DNA from: Macrosoma leucophasiata
Taxonomy: Eukaryota > Arthropoda > Insecta > Lepidoptera > Hedylidae
NCBI GenBank assembly: GCA_036365455.1
Contig: JAWQUS010000030.1
Span: 20,294,001-20,358,000 of the forward strand
Direction of reading: 5' to 3'
Length of the DNA: 64,000 bases
Positions 22,618 through 33,608 of the stretch are shown here, piece by piece. How positions within the stretch are numbered: position 1 is the stretch's first letter; every line of letters begins with the position of its first letter. The translations under genes were made by a program, and so were the position numbers. Below the pieces are notes generated by a model. It saw only the letters and a list, made by a program, of their open reading frames with translations. It was not told the origin of the DNA and ran no database searches.

Positions 22618-22715
22618 TGCTAGAGCTCGAGTGCGTACCACTGCATTTACCTTATCTACGGTCTACGTATCTGCCACCAAATGCTCATGACTATTGTCAC
22701 TTGACTAACGCACGA
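22618..22715 (+). repeat. Repeat A, 5' fragment
   Basis: A decayed 5' part: CCAGTGCTAGAGCTCGAG, GTACCACTGCATTTACC and ATCTGCCACCAAATG. Confidence 0.5.
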
Positions 22716-22755
22716 CTAACATGATTTCCTGCTGTCTAGTTCCTACGCACTATAA

Positions 22756-22952
22756 CAGAGTGCCTAGTGCGAGATTTCCGAGCGCGATTTTCGATCGCGA
22801 TCGCGTAAGAGTAAACGCAGATTTGTATGGAATTGAAGGAGCGTCATCTGTTCACCGCTAGATGACGCTCCTTCAATTCCATACAAATCTGCGTTTGCTC
22901 TACGCGATCGAATTCACGTAAGTGTTTATAAAATCTCGCACTAGGCACTCTG
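22756..22952. mobile_element. 197-bp foldback MITE
   Basis: The termini CAGAGTGCCTAGTGCGAGAT and its exact reverse complement form a 22-bp perfect inverted repeat (22756-22777, 22931-22952). A second inner inverted repeat of about 46 bp (22803-22849 and 22860-22905) leaves a 10-base loop. Almost the whole element folds into one hairpin. No clear target duplication is visible. Confidence 0.85.
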
Positions 22953-24108
22953 GTGGCGTTAATCGTGTCATTTGTAGAATGGTGTTAAAAGAAAAATATG
23001 CACCTAAAGTAACGATCTCTTTTTTTTTTTAATTTTGTATAATTTGGTATAAGGTTTTTTTTTGTATAAGAAATACTGAAGATGTTTATTTTTTTTCCCT
23101 ATTTATATTGATGGTGGTATACAAAGATGGAGTCCAAAATGCAGTCGTTTAAAGTAGGTACCTATAGGTAAGTTGTCTTGCCTTTTACAGATGACTATGT
23201 TATCGGAACACGATAGTGCTGAACACTTCCATTTAGTGGCTGATAGATTTGTTGACGTAGGTGTCTTCTAGTTCCAACAATGGACCTTTCCCATCGGTTA
23301 GTGTTTCGTTCTTTTTGATCAGTAAAAACCAGTAATTGTTTCATTCTTTTTAATTCCTTTATTCTCTAATAGATGGCGTTAGTAGTCTCAATTGAACATT
23401 ACCAATGTTAATGGCAATAATATTTAAGGCAATGTTACAATTTGAAAAGAATCTCTGAAAAGGAAGATACTCAAGATCATCAATAATTTCAAAGATTTAA
23501 AGATATTAACGGGCAAAATAGTACATTCCTGAAAGATTTAAAAAAATGTTTTATCATATCACAATACATATTTTACCATAAATTATTTCGCATGTTAATT
23601 TTTATTAAATCATTGTATTATTATCCTCTAATAAAACAAAATACTTTGTATTTGTGTATTGATACATTTCACAAGGTTTCATAGACTTAGTTTTCTTTTT
23701 ATATCGAAAGTTTGTCTATGCCAAACGTGGAATCCTATTGAGAGAATCTAGTACTAAGTAGGTATAACTTTAGTTTTAAAATCACGCGTCAACAATGCTT
23801 AAGAAATATTTTTTCAATGAAACTAAGATAAACCAATATGATGTCACCCTGAAATTTCAGCCACAGCTTGAACAAAGACTGAGAATGACGGCACCGTCTC
23901 AAATTTTAATTTGAGACAAAAACAACAGGCCAGGTTTTCATATTAACCAAAAGGTTATTGATCCAAAAGTCACGGGATTATGTTGTTTCTAAAATGATCC
24001 GATGTTAAATTATATTTAAGTAGAAATGACTCATTTGGAATCATTGTTTATCACAACGAAGAGTGTAGCAAATGAGCTTGTCCTTTCTACTTTTAAGGGG
24101 GTACTTCT
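22953..24108. other. Mostly unique non-coding DNA
   Basis: A decayed Repeat A piece (GGAACACGATAGTGCTGAAC) lies at 23207-23275. Otherwise no gene or repeat is recognised. Confidence 0.4.
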
Positions 24109-24392
24109 TACTGCTGGTAGAGATCCAGTGTAGGAGCTCGAGGGCGTAGGGGCGACCACATTATCTAATTTATCTGCCGCTAAATGGTAGTGTTCAGCAC
24201 TGTCGTGTACCGGTTGGATAGTAATGTATGGCCCCGTAATAACTATCACAGAGACAGAGCACCTAAGGTCTCAAGGGTGGCAACGCATCTGCATTTTGAC
24301 CCTGGTTTTTGTGTAGATGTCTATAGGCTGCATTCATCACTTAACATCAATGTGAACTGCATGCTTGTTTGCCACCTTCGTAACTTAAAAGA
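24109..24392 (+). repeat. Repeat A copy
   Basis: From CTTACTGCTGGTAGAGATCC to the GCTTGTTTGCCACCTTCGTAAC end. It belongs to the variant with GGCCCCGTAATAACTATCAC in place of GGCCCTGTAATTTCCGGCAC, shared with 11066, 45954, 55101 and 58957. Confidence 0.8.
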
Positions 24393-24423
24393 AAGGGATT
24401 ATTACTGTAAAAACTTATCTTTG

Positions 24424-24625
24424 TGCCTGTAATCTCCAAAGGGTTCGGCGGAGGTAGGTAAATACATGCATTCAAGCATACATGCAAACACCCACGATTC
24501 GGTTACAGGTGGCAAGCCTGTTGACATCTCCAGGCACATGACTTAAAGTCCGAAGTACTGGGAAATGCCCCAATAATGGAAAAAATCTCAATAGAACCCG
24601 AGATCATCTCTGGTTTATGAGATCA
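24424..24625 (-). repeat. T-SINE, body and tail only
   Basis: Starts with the tail (TGCCTGTAATCTCC), then CATGCAAACACCCACGATTC, GGTTACAGGTGGC and AATAGAACCCGAGATCATC. The tRNA head is absent, and ATCATCTCTGGTTTATG is duplicated at the end. Confidence 0.7.
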
Positions 24626-24787
24626 TCTCTGGTTTATGGGAGTGAAGCTGATCGGCAAATATTTATTTTACTGCGTTTAAATAAATAAATAAATAACTAA
24701 ATAATAATGATAAAAAAAATGATAGTCCCCGACTAATTATTATTTCCTATTCTAATGCCACATTTTTGTTGTTACCTTTGTCTAGAA

Positions 24788-25109
24788 CAGTGATTCCCAA
24801 AGTTCTATATCGACCCCTGAGGGTCTATGACAATCTGAAAGGTAACAGCGTTTTAAAAAAATTGGGGGTCCATGAAATGAAAATGGGGGTCCACGATAAT
24901 GGATCTCAACACATACTGATAGTACCAATTTACTTACATGATACCAGTGATTCCCAAAGTGGTCCATGGGAGACTCGATGAGGGTCTACGTAGGCGTGAA
25001 TAAAAATTGGAAATATGGGAACGTGATATAAATGTAGCAAGGACGGGGGTCCACAGAAACCAGAAAAAATTGTAAACGGTCTACAAGAAAAATAGTTTGG
25101 GAACCTCTG
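24788..25109. mobile_element. hAT-like MITEs (CAGTGATTCCCAAAGT ends)
   Basis: The end CAGTGATTCCCAAAGT occurs at 24788-24803 and again at 24945-24960; the opposite end TTTGGGAACCTCTG is at 25096-25109. Both halves contain GGGGGTCCA-type blocks. I read 24945-25109 as one short element next to an older partial copy. Another fragment lies at 3302-3368. Confidence 0.6.
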
Positions 25110-25610
25110 GTCTATAATTAAGATACTAGAGTACAATGACTCCTAAATCGGTCATCAAAGATTAAAAATTGCATAACTACTCATACGATTTCCGATATCT
25201 TTCAAAATGTTGTTATTCCTTAAAAATGAAGTAAACAAGGTGTGATGTAAATTCAGAATTATCGCTGATAAATATCGCGGCATTGTTAATAATAATAAAA
25301 CTTGTTTTCGTCACTTTTCATGAATATAGGTAGTTCAGTATTAGAAAAGTGTAGGCGATTATGTTCATTATTTCTACATACACTGAGGTGGTAATCATTT
25401 GGTGAGATTATCATGGTTGCATTGATATGGGTAAAACGCGAACGATAAGGAAAGCCGGGTGATTGCACTCGTTTTAATGATATTTACTTTCAACATCCGT
25501 TAGCTTATATCCATTTATATACATTATGTGGTAGATAAAGCGATAATCTTGTACATAGAGCAATTGTCACGAATAATTTTCGATTAGTATACCTTTATTT
25601 CAAACTAGTG
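25110..25610. other. Non-coding, unassigned
   Basis: No gene or clear repeat. Confidence 0.35.
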
Positions 25611-25870
25611 GCTCGCCCCAGTTTTGCACGGGTGCAATGAATGTATTAAAGCCATTGATATACAAAAAACCCAAGATGCACACTCAACGTCTCAAAACCG
25701 TCCGCTCGCAACCAATGCTAAAATGAAAATTTAGCGCTCATTTCAAATAGAATCACGTCAATCTTAGAACAATTCGTAGGTACGACAAACATTCCAAAGT
25801 GTTCCGTTAAAAATTGTAAAAATAATACGTCTTTACCGATGAAAACGGATGGGATATCGTACTTTCGGTA
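25611..25870. repeat. Helitron-like fragment
   Basis: CTAGTGGCTCGCCCCAGTTT with GCACGGGTGCAATGAATG is, from memory, a very common lepidopteran repeat start often classed with Helitrons. The far end is not clear. Confidence 0.4.
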
Positions 25871-25929
25871 AGTAAAAGACTTTATTGATTTACTTAAGTC
25901 ATATAAATGAGTAAATATAATGCTATGAG

Positions 25930-27060
25930 TATATATATCAGAATCAGAATCAGAAACTCATTTATTCATTTAGGGTGGCAGGCACCTCTTATGACACGTC
26001 AAAAACAAACAAAATAAATTAAAGTGAACAACAATTGATATACATGTCAAACAAGATAAAAAAATATATGTAAGGTCAAGAATATCACTAAGATAAAACT
26101 AAATGTAATAAACTTATGTAAAAAGTATATCAGTAGAATGTCTCATTTCCCCTTAACAAACTGATAACAAAGAATAAAAAGAAAAGAAAAAGAGTCATTC
26201 TTTGTCATTCACCGGCAAAGTTCCAAAGGCCAATATGATCTGAGAAAAACTTGCCGGAAAAAACTCTGCAGCTCGGCTGCTTGCTCGGCTCTTTTAAAAA
26301 TATCTCTTAGGCATATTTTTACATTTTTCCATAATTTAAACAAATTTAAGATTAACAATATAACATCAACATTACACTTTAATTATTACATTTAACACCC
26401 TTGTGGAGCTAGATCAGCATTTAGCCAAACATTTCTATCCTTGAGATAGTCCTCGAGTTTATAGTATGACTTTTTACATAGAGTGCGTTTAATTAATGCT
26501 TTAAATTTACGATCGGTGAGTTCAGCAATCCCGGATGGGATCTTGTTATAAAATTCTACACTATATTTTAGGAAAGATGTGTGAGTTTTCGTCAGTCGAT
26601 AACTTGGCAGAGACAACTTTTTACATTAGGGAGGGTAAAACGGATACATTTGGTTTTTTTACTATTCAGCGCAAGATTATTGACAGTAAACCATTTATGT
26701 ACTTCTCCTATGACCTTATTTACAGTATCGTAATCTGGATTTCGTCTGTTCACTTTAAAAACTATTGAACTATCGTCTGCAAATAAAATTGTTTTGGGCA
26801 TACTGTCATCAAATGAAGTAAATCATTAACGTAGACTAAAAACAGAAATGGTCCTAATATTGAGCCCTGTGGGACACCCATTCCTGTCTTTGCACCTTGA
26901 GATTTTACTCCATTCACTTGAACTACTTGTTCCCGATCCTTAAGGTAAGATTGAACAAGCTGAAGAGCTTTATTTTCAAGTCCATAATGATCAAGTTTGC
27001 CAATTAATGTATTGTGTCTACGCAGTCAAACGCTTTTGAACATTGTGAACTTAATAAAAA
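25930..27060 (-). pseudogene. CR1/Jockey-type LINE with RT core, deleted
   Basis: Reading the minus strand from about 27060, a polymerase segment includes GLENKALQLVQSYLKD, then VPQGSILGPFLFLVYVNDLL (RT block with the conserved PQGS) and the catalytic FADDSS box (26801-26592 frame, with small frameshifts between). At about 26628 it jumps directly to the C-terminal segment SYRLTKTHTSFL...TLCKKSYYKLEDYLKDR (26616-26392). This removes roughly 150 residues relative to the pol order seen at 12526 and changes frame. The 3' UTR follows, ending near 25939 in an AGAATCAGAATCAGA-type repeat. It is a dead copy, same family group as 12110-13104. Confidence 0.85.
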
Positions 27061-27074
27061 TAGAGTTACTAGTT

Positions 27075-27330
27075 AGTAGACAACTATAGATCTAGACCAC
27101 ATAAAATGGACAATTCTATACCACAGGGCAGTGTTTTAGGATGTATACTGTTTTTAATATATATTAATGAGTTGACTAAGAATATAAATACTGACTGCAT
27201 ACTATTTGCTGATGACATATCTTTACTATTTAAATATGACAATACCATACAATTTAAAAATAAATTGACTGACACTTTCCAGATGGTCATAAGTTGCCCT
27301 CTGTCGAATACAAGTTTGAAGTTACGTTAG
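27075..27330 (+). pseudogene. Second LINE RT fragment, opposite strand
   Basis: IPQGSVLGCILFLIYINEL and ILFADDISLLFKYDN are the two adjacent RT motifs (PQGS and the ADD catalytic box) of a different LINE. It lies on the plus strand and begins within 20 bases of where the minus-strand LINE ends, so the two fragments diverge from a junction near 27065. The frame ends at 27330 without the rest of the enzyme. Confidence 0.8.
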
Positions 27331-27342
27331 AAAAGTATTGGG

Positions 27343-27470
27343 ATAGAATAATGCCTCTGTACCAGATATTGTAGGGCGGTTCATTACTACTTGATCGAAA
27401 CACAATAGCACTGAGAACTAGGTAACATATTGGTATCAAGGTAACGGAGGAGTCTAGAAACTCTACGCAT
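27343..27470 (-). repeat. Repeat A, decayed
   Basis: Only TGCCTCTGTACCAGATATTG, a CGAAACACAATAGCACTGA block and a GGTAAC-type end can be aligned. Confidence 0.4.
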
Positions 27471-28175
27471 GACTACATTATATATTTCCTTTTTTAGATG
27501 TTTGCTATTTGTGTGAAATACTAGATATTGTTTTTTACGCTTCAAGAATGTTCAAACATTTTTAACTCATCTCCTTTTACCTTGACACCACAATATTTAA
27601 CAGTAAATAAATCGTAATGTAATGCGTCTATATCCGCAATCTCCATCATTAGAGCTCTTCCATCAGTAGAAAATGTAATCCTGGGACTGGGATGTGTTTA
27701 AAACAGATATAGGTCATTATCTAAGTACCTATCAGCCGGTTTTTTATAGAATCTAATTTAATACGCCGAATCATAACATTTCGATCATAACACGATACCG
27801 GAAAACAACGTGACAATCATTATAATACGAACAAAACAACAGTAAAATACATCGATTTTATTAAATTCATACGTAGCTGTGTGATCACAAACATCGAAAG
27901 AAGGGCGCGTTCACCCATTGTCTTTGTGACGTCAAATCGTACGATAGTTTCTCTCTCGCTTCGAGAGATGGCGCTACTTGTATTGTTTCTGACGAACCTA
28001 GATATCTGTGCCGCTTAGCAACAATGAATATAATGCCAACATCATTTATAAACAATAGAAAATAGCTGTGTAGTAATTATGTCGAGCTATAATTAGAGTT
28101 TCATTCTTATCTTAATGATCCGTTGATGATTCGAAGGATTATGACTTGATTTGAATAATAAATTATTTGAAACGC
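27471..28175. other. Non-coding, unassigned
   Basis: No gene or repeat recognised. Confidence 0.4.
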
Positions 28176-29317
28176 GCCATCTAGCGTCACATATGATTAA
28201 ACACTTAAGTTTTTGTTTATTGCGAACTAGTTGATTTATGTTCTTGTTATTTCATCTTTAAATTTTGTTGAATATAGGTAGTGTTAGTGTTTTTGCTTTC
28301 ATATAACTTGTTTTTCGTACCAAAATTTTTGTATTTATCATAACTTTGTTGTTTTGTTACAAATCCTATAAGTACATAGGTGTATGATTTATACACTATA
28401 AGTAGGTACTTACTTAGTTAAGTACAGTAGTGTATAGTAATTAAACACAACGTTTTATGTGACATTAAATTTATAATTTAAAAGATAACTGGTGCTGTAC
28501 GTCTTACATATACCTAGATACAAATCAATCTTTTTTTTTTTTTTTGTTATTATGGCATCGCTATTACGCATATTGCCAGTGTCAAGTAAAACGATATTTC
28601 ATATTCTTAAAGCAGCGTAAAGGTAGTATAATATAGTCAATCAATTATTTATTAAGTATTAATAAGTATGTCAGTCAAGTGAGTTACAGTCAGTTATTCG
28701 AGTAAAGCGATGGCTACTTTACCAGAAAATTTACAATGGAGTTTTGGAGGCAACCTGAAAGGTCGTGCTTTCGCACTGTTATTCTATTTCACTATACACG
28801 GGCACTGTAATAAACCTATATCAAACAAAATACCACCAACTTTATTCAATATAACTTTTAAATACACTAAGAAAATGAAATAAAATAAGAGCACCATACG
28901 CCTCTTTAAAGGTTCCCGCCAAAACTCCCAAATCAATCTTGTGTGCTTTCATGCCCTGTAAAATGACATACCTACAACGAGGTGTGAACCATAGACCATG
29001 GGGCAATAGACTAATTCGTAAATACTTTTTTTTGTATTGATTATTAGTGGTTATTCTCTCTCGATAGTTTAAAAAAAATACGATGTTAAAGTGCTCTCCA
29101 GGAGCCTATTTATCTATATAAAAATATAAGAATAAACTGAACGTTCAAAATAAGAACTATAGCTTTTATCGTTCTGCCATCTAGTGTCACATATGATGTA
29201 ACTTTAATTTTTTGTTTATTGCGAACTAGTTGATTTATATCCTTGTCATTTCATCTTTAAATTTTGTTGAATAAGCTGTTAGTGTTTTTGCTTTTAAATA
29301 ATTTAACATGTTTTTCA
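28176..29317. repeat. Pair of about 142-bp direct repeats, 1 kb apart
   Basis: 28176-28317 and 29176-29317 share GCCATCTAG-GTCACATATG, TTTTTGTTTATTGCGAACTA and TTTCATCTTTAAATTTTGTT in the same orientation, with scattered differences. The 858 bases between have no reverse transcriptase or integrase motif. Neither copy starts TG or ends CA in an obvious way, so an LTR element is not supported. Confidence 0.65.
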
Positions 29318-29994
29318 AACTAAATATTATATGCATTATTTCGTGGAAACAAAGGAAGGAATGTAATTAATTTCCTACCGATTTAAATTTGTATTCATTT
29401 TATTTTAAAATAGAAAATAACATTGATTCACGCGTTGTTTTTCTTCGTTTAATTCAACTTTTAACAATGTTCAATGGACATTTTATTTTTAATAAACGTG
29501 GTACCCATCTTCTCTAAATCCGGCTGTTTATTTTTCATTTAATACGTACATATTTATACTTAAGTAGAATAAAAGTCAGTATAAAAAAGTCAATCACCAT
29601 TTTTTTTTCGGGTCTCAGACAACTGTTTGTGTAGACAGGAACAGTTTTTTTTTAATTCAAATTAGTTTTAATTTCGTTTAGCGCCAAATAAATATATTTT
29701 CGCCAGCGAATGGATATCTATTTACCGAAAAAACTTAATGTTTATGCATGAAGTATAGTAAACAAGTCGATTGATCAATAATATAGTGTTTTATTCATGA
29801 GAGTGATTCAAAATTAGTTGGGTTTCATCGCATCATCAAAATAACACCGTATTAGAAGTACCTAATAATTTGATACTGGTATCAAATGTATTAAATATCG
29901 CGTTGCATGCGCATAAAATAGACATTTATACTGTATTACATATATACCTATAAGCATATATTTACGCATGTATTACGCCGAAGACAGAGACAAA
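29318..29994. other. Non-coding, AT-rich
   Basis: No gene or repeat recognised. Confidence 0.4.
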
Positions 29995-29999
29995 AACAT

Positions 30000-30331
30000 A
30001 ACTTCACGTCTGTAATCCTCGAAGAAGTAGGCACAGAATGCATGCATCCTAGCATACGTGCAAGCAACCACGATTTACAGGTAAAATTTTTGGCTCATGT
30101 AACAGGTGGGAAGCCTGTTGACTCCGGGCACATTACCAAACTTCGAGGTGCTGGGAAACTTCCAGAAAATGGAAAAATCCCAATAGACTCAGAGGTAAGG
30201 GATTTGGTCAAAAGGCTCGCTACCACATGGGCGAATCGTTGGTGATTGCATACATGCATTACATGCAATACTTGCTTGAATGCACACATTTGCCTATGCC
30301 TACCCCTTCGGGATTGCAGGAGTGAAGTTAC
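30000..30331. repeat. Two T-SINE parts in inverted order
   Basis: 30000-30208 is a T-SINE body and tail on the minus strand. From about 30212 to 30331 a T-SINE 3' part follows on the plus strand (GGGCGAATCGTTGG, GCCTACCCCTTCGGGATTGC). The two tails point outwards, another inverted arrangement. Confidence 0.7.
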
Positions 30332-30412
30332 ATATTAATATTGAAGTTGGTTTCCCATTCATTCTATTCATTTAAGCGTTTATTTATGGTTATTGACATC
30401 ATAGAAAATAAC

Positions 30413-30715
30413 TCCCACAACTATTACGCTGGAGGTCCTGGGTTCGATTCCCGGGTCGGGGACTATCAGAGATAACGGTTTAAAATCCTTTATCTTTGCT
30501 TCTATTGGGATTTTTCCATTTTCTGGAAGTTTCCCAGTACCCCGGAGTTTGGTAATGTGCCCGGAGATGGCAACAGGTTCGCCACCTGTTACATGGGCCA
30601 AAAACGTAACCGGCGAGTCGTGGGTGTTTGCATGCATGATTGAATGCATGCATTTACCTCTGCCTACCCCTTCGGGGATTACAGGCGTGAAGTTACGTTT
30701 TTTTTTTACGTTTTT
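30413..30715 (+). mobile_element. T-SINE insertion, 5'-truncated in the head
   Basis: The flanking duplication is ATAGAAAATAAC (30401-30412 and 30716-30727). The copy begins just before the B box (CTGGGTTCGATTCCCGGG) and runs through body and tail to a T-rich spacer. Confidence 0.85.
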
Positions 30716-30796
30716 ATAGAAAATAACATTTCTATGTAGGTAGGTATATAGGTACACATTACATACCTACTCGCAGATATTGATTATACCTAGGTA

Positions 30797-31028
30797 TTAG
30801 TATTAGTATTAGTATCTTCACGCCAGGTCCCTAACGGGGTAGGCAGAGAGTGTAGAGCGCCAGACATCCCGGTTCTGACAAACCTCTCGTGCCTCGTCTA
30901 CCTTCATCATTCTCTTCATACATGCACGCCGATTCCTAAGACTTTTGACACCACCATCAGACAGAACTCGACCTATTTGGTCATGGTAGGTCAGCCTTGG
31001 TCTTCCTGGGCCTCTGCAACCATCCACA
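30797..31028 (-). mobile_element. LINE-L short copy
   Basis: The flanking duplication is TATACCTAGGTA (30785-30796 and 31029-31040). The 3' tail is ATTAGTATTAGTATTAGTA-like (read on plus) rather than TACA. The 69-codon frame and 5' end agree with the copies at 10105 and 54721. Confidence 0.85.
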
Positions 31029-31040
31029 TATACCTAGGTA

Positions 31041-33608
31041 ATTTCTAATTTCTTATTTAAATGTCTAAAATACTCAAAGAAAGCTTTAAACCATCCGATT
31101 TCCAACCTAACCCAAATAAGGTATGAAATACCTACGCCAAAATTATCTTATTCCGGCTCTAATTTATGCATTTGAATATAATAATAATTAACTTATAATG
31201 ATAATTTTTTTTTAATGCAAATACCTACTAAAAGGTATTTAAGTTAGGTCAGTTTCATTTATAAATTCACAAATAGTTTTTTTCCCATTAGAATTAAATA
31301 TGCGTTACGAAAAACATTTTCCAGTTTAGTGATGTATTAATTTATCGACTATCGACATTTTACCCGACAATTTTATTCACGAGTTACCCAGGTGTAATCC
31401 TCTTGTTTGAATCACTGCGGTTAGAAAGTTTATAACCCTTTATAAATCAAGTATTGTGTAAAGGCATACCGAAAACCATAGTCTTATGAAACGTCAGACG
31501 ACCTCGTTTTTCGAGCGAATATTCTATTGTATCTGCTTTTATTAAAATGTCTTAAAAGACTCTTCGCGCCCTCGAGTTTTATTATCCTATAAATAGAACT
31601 GAAGTCAGCAGCGACTGTATTAAAACAAGTATGAGACATATTCTTGATGAAAGAAGTCAATACTCGCTTTTAAATTTAATGGGAAACTCCTTTTTTTTTA
31701 AATCTGAATCATAATCATTTTTAGGTTTTTATTGTTTTCTTAACAGTAATAGCATTACTAATGCAATTCATTGTATAGTAGCAAAAATTATGTAATATTA
31801 TATGCTTTAACACTGTAGTTATGTACGGTTACTGTTTGATCAAAATTCATGATATAATTTTTGCATGAAAGGAAACAAACATCAATCCATCCATCACCAC
31901 TAGCTTTCGCGTTTATAATATAAGTAGAAATAGCTTTCGTGTTTGTTATCAAAACACCATTCCTGATTAATTTTAGCTCTGTGCTCTTTCTGTATTCTGT
32001 ATTATAACTTGTAATCGAGCTCCGGAACAAAAAGCCAAATTGATATTACATTTGTATGAACATTAAAGAGATTGCCAGATCTTTGTTATATTTTGGAAGC
32101 CTTTAGCGAGAGTGAATAAAGTTTAGGTATAACTGTAATATGTATTTATGCGCAAGAACAAGAAACAGAATTGGGTCGAATTTACAATGCTGCTTTTAGA
32201 CCCATTTTTTCAAATTCCTTACCTAGAGTAAGATAATATTTGCTTACAGTTCTACCTTTTCCGTAAGTAATAAAGTTAAAGTGAGTATAAACAGATGTGT
32301 ACATCGATTGTTTGTTTGTTCGTTTTATCATCTGCCTCATGTCAAAACCACCGCTAGCTACGGGCTGGCATTAATAACAGCATGATGCAATACTTCATAT
32401 AAGTTGTATTACCAATTGGGATACTATTGTAAATTGCTTTTTGCCACGTGTGCCGTACATAATTAATTATGTATACATTGCTAGTAGCATTGTAATAAAT
32501 AATCTAGCTATTTAAATTACCTACTTCGACATATAGCGCTGCGTTACCCTTCCAAGAACAAGTGCCGTACTCGAAACTTTACCAAGTTAATGTAGATTTT
32601 CAGTTGACTTAGCTCGGAAAGTTAGAAAATTAGGATCCCGCTCGGGCCGGGCGCTCTTCATAGCTATTTATCAGAAGTTTCGCAGATAAACGGAGGCCTC
32701 GGGCAAAAATGGCGAGGCCCGATTCAATTTCCGCGCAGTGCTGATAATATTACATTGAAAATATTATCTTGAATTTATATTTTCCTTCATCCTAAAAAGA
32801 CTACGGATAACGTTGCCATGCAAAGAATTGAAAGTGTTATTTCGATAGCTAAATAACTAGAACCGTAAGTAAATGAAACGTGTTTGATAAATATATTCTC
32901 ATAGAATCAAGTCAACTATGGATCTGTCCATTGGCACGAACAATCGACATTATTTTGAATGGTTGTTTTTGTATTTTCATTTACTTTTAGTGGCAGTATA
33001 TTTTATGTGATAGCAGCTCTACGAATACAGTAGCCGTTTGTGACCCAGTTGGTGCATCGATAAATTGTGTAGATGACTATCTGAGAGTAGGCTGGACCGG
33101 TCAATATAAAAATCACGATGATGGGGTACCACCGTTCTCTGGCCGGGGACCGGTCGCTGTTAGCAACCGGTTAGGACCAGTTCCAACTTGTTATGAGCCA
33201 GTTCTGTTAAAATCTATTGCTTCGCCTCTCAGATTGTTTTTAGCTGGGTTAACTTTATGTTAATTTATGGTAATGCTGCTCAATGTTTTCTATATTCAAC
33301 ATTGTACTGTCGTTTTAATCTCTTTGTGAATATAAATTGTGTGTTGTTATGAAGCTTTACTGTGTTTATAATGTTTAAAGGATCTCGTTAGGTAGGATTG
33401 GGTAGGTACATTGGGTGCGTGTTAGAAAAAACAATGACTTCCATTATTGAAACTATGTATTTTTTTTTATAATTTCTACATTTTCTTTTTTATCGTCTAT
33501 CAAATAAATATCAATTATAAACAATTGATACATTTATTATTATTGTTAGTTTTGTATATGTCGACATTTCAAGTTTAGAAGTAAAATGTTTTATAGCATT
33601 TTAAAATC
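31041..33608. other. Repeat-poor flank downstream of the Scylla-like gene
   Basis: No gene is supported and none of the window's repeats occurs here. 32640-32760 is a G+C-rich island in AT-rich DNA (GGCCGGGCGCTCTTC, GGAGGCCTCGGGC, ATGGCGAGGCCCG), with only an 11-codon frame. It could be a conserved element or a terminal exon of an unseen transcript. Confidence 0.4.
33094..33172. promoter_or_regulatory. Cluster of three ACCGGT sites
   Basis: GGACCGGTCA (33093-33102), GACCGGTC (33148-33155) and AACCGGTT (33165-33172) occur within 80 bp. AACCGGTT is the known Grainyhead-family site. A further AACCGGTT is at 37606-37613, on the other side of the gene. Function is inferred from the motif alone. 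Confidence 0.3.

Noticed and set aside
28176..29317. LTR retrotransposon
   Set aside because: No TG...CA termini, primer-binding site, polypurine tract or pol motifs were seen between the direct repeats.
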